A stretch of 6,646 nt of DNA. It comes from Candidatus Thorarchaeota archaeon (GTDB taxonomy: Archaea > Asgardarchaeota > Thorarchaeia > Thorarchaeales > Thorarchaeaceae). The position numbers were made by a program, and so were the translations under genes. The stretch lies in NCBI GenBank assembly GCA_016840965.1, contig JAEORI010000025.1:1-6646 (forward strand), written 5' to 3'. The notes beneath the pieces are model-generated. The model made no database searches and was not told the DNA's origin. It saw only the letters and a list, made by a program, of their open reading frames with translations. This document shows positions 5,930-6,646 of the stretch, one piece after another. Positions within the stretch are counted from its first letter, which is position 1. Each line of letters begins with the position of its first letter.

Positions 5930-6646
5930 ATGATTGACTTGACAATGAAAGAAACCCAACTTAAGAGAACTGTTGAAAGATGTCGTGAACGCAATATCGT
6001 CATACCAACTTTTGCACAGATGAGAGACCCCGTTAATGCACCTCGTAAAATTAAGAATCAACTGAAGGATATCGCTCTTTGGGATGTTGTCCCACAGAAC
6101 CTCTACAGAATCACTTGGAAAAATGAGCCTATCGATAAGGGAGGTCTCTTTAGACCTATCGCGAATTACATGGAGATTCCACCTGAACTCACTGGAGTCG
6201 AAGCAAGGATAATTGCACTCGTTGGGAAATGGTTCCCAACAGGCGCTCACAAAGTTGGTGCAGCGTTTGGATGTCTGGTTCCCCCCTTAGTAACAGGTCA
6301 ATTCGATCCCACACTGCATAAAGCTGTCTGGCCATCCACCGGTAACTATTGTCGAGGTGGTGCTTATGATGCAAGTCTCCTAGCCTGCGAAAGCGTCGCA
6401 ATTCTTCCTGAAGAAATGAGTCAAGAACGATTTGACTGGCTCAAAACAGTAGCTGGAGAGATAATCAAGACCCCTGGTAGTGAAAGTAATGTCAAGGAGA
6501 TATACGACAAAGTGGCTGAACTCAAAGATACAAGAGATAATGTGTTTGTGTTCAATCAGTTCAGTGAGTTTGGTAACTACCTCTGGCACTATGATATCAC
6601 TGGGCATGCAATGAAAGAGGTTCTTGACAAGGAATTAGGTAATGAC
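5930..6646 (+). CDS. PLP-dependent fold-type II enzyme, cysteine synthase/TrpB-like (partial, C-terminus outside window)
   Basis: The first 239 residues of a PLP-dependent enzyme are visible. WFPTGAHKVGAAFG (101-114) carries K108, the expected Schiff-base lysine, in a context like the GAHK of tryptophan synthase beta. WPSTGNYCRGGAYDASLLA (134-152) resembles the S/T-x-G-N phosphate- and substrate-binding loop of cysteine and threonine synthases. I associate the long conserved N-terminal stretch (PTFAQMRDP at 26-34, LYRITWKNEP at 58-67, GGLF at 71-74) and FNQFSEFGNYLWHY (208-221) with a family usually named only 'PLP-dependent enzyme, subunit beta' or 'cysteine synthase'. The reaction is therefore uncertain: beta-replacement or elimination on an amino acid is likely, cysteine synthesis is possible. 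The frame is open to the window end. The gene is divergent from the dikinase and may share its 226-bp control region. Confidence 0.9.
   Translation, partial: MIDLTMKETQLKRTVERCRERNIVIPTFAQMRDPVNAPRKIKNQLKDIALWDVVPQNLYRITWKNEPIDKGGLFRPIANYMEIPPELTGVEARIIALVGKWFPTGAHKVGAAFGCLVPPLVTGQFDPTLHKAVWPSTGNYCRGGAYDASLLACESVAILPEEMSQERFDWLKTVAGEIIKTPGSESNVKEIYDKVAELKDTRDNVFVFNQFSEFGNYLWHYDITGHAMKEVLDKELGND

Noticed and set aside
5912..6607. Three minus-strand open frames opposite the PLP-enzyme gene.
   Set aside because: The plus-strand frame has a strong ribosome-binding site and clear PLP-enzyme motifs; the opposite frames have no recognisable domains.

Overview
This is a 6.6 kb window of five protein-coding genes, two of them cut by the window ends. 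It probably comes from an archaeon. Start sites are preceded by GGTG- or GGAGG-type Shine-Dalgarno sequences, one gene starts with GTG, T-rich stretches follow gene ends, and base composition looks moderate (roughly 40-45% GC by eye). The mix of an SDR-type threonine dehydrogenase, pyruvate phosphate dikinase, a fold-type II PLP enzyme and a protein with a possible Roadblock/longin-like N-domain would fit an Asgard-type archaeon such as Thorarchaeota. That is an impression from gene content, not a proven assignment, and no rRNA or other marker gene is present to settle it.

Layout from left to right: (1) positions 1-507, minus strand, the N-terminal part of a membrane-anchored or secreted alpha/beta hydrolase. 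(2) 662-1717, minus, an unrecognised protein with a soluble N-domain of about 235 residues and four C-terminal membrane segments. (3) 1773-2726, minus, an SDR-family L-threonine 3-dehydrogenase, only 55 bp upstream of gene 2 with no obvious terminator between them, so the two are probably co-transcribed. (4) A 217-bp gap holding a hairpin plus T-rich terminator for the next gene and a possible promoter for the dehydrogenase. (5) 2944-5685, minus, a complete pyruvate phosphate dikinase with all catalytic domains. (6) A 226-bp gap (5704-5929) between divergent genes, containing a striking nested inverted repeat and a candidate 23-codon leader ORF. (7) 5930-6646, plus, the N-terminal 239 residues of a PLP-dependent enzyme related to cysteine synthase and TrpB.

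Functionally, the central genes suggest amino-acid and pyruvate metabolism. The dehydrogenase feeds threonine carbon toward glycine and acetyl-CoA or aminoacetone. The dikinase interconverts pyruvate and PEP. The PLP enzyme acts on an amino-acid substrate that cannot be assigned from sequence alone. No tRNA, rRNA, CRISPR array, insertion sequence or phage gene was seen. The coding content is mostly ordinary housekeeping metabolism. The least explained parts are the nested inverted repeat at 5750-5809 and the membrane protein at 662-1717.
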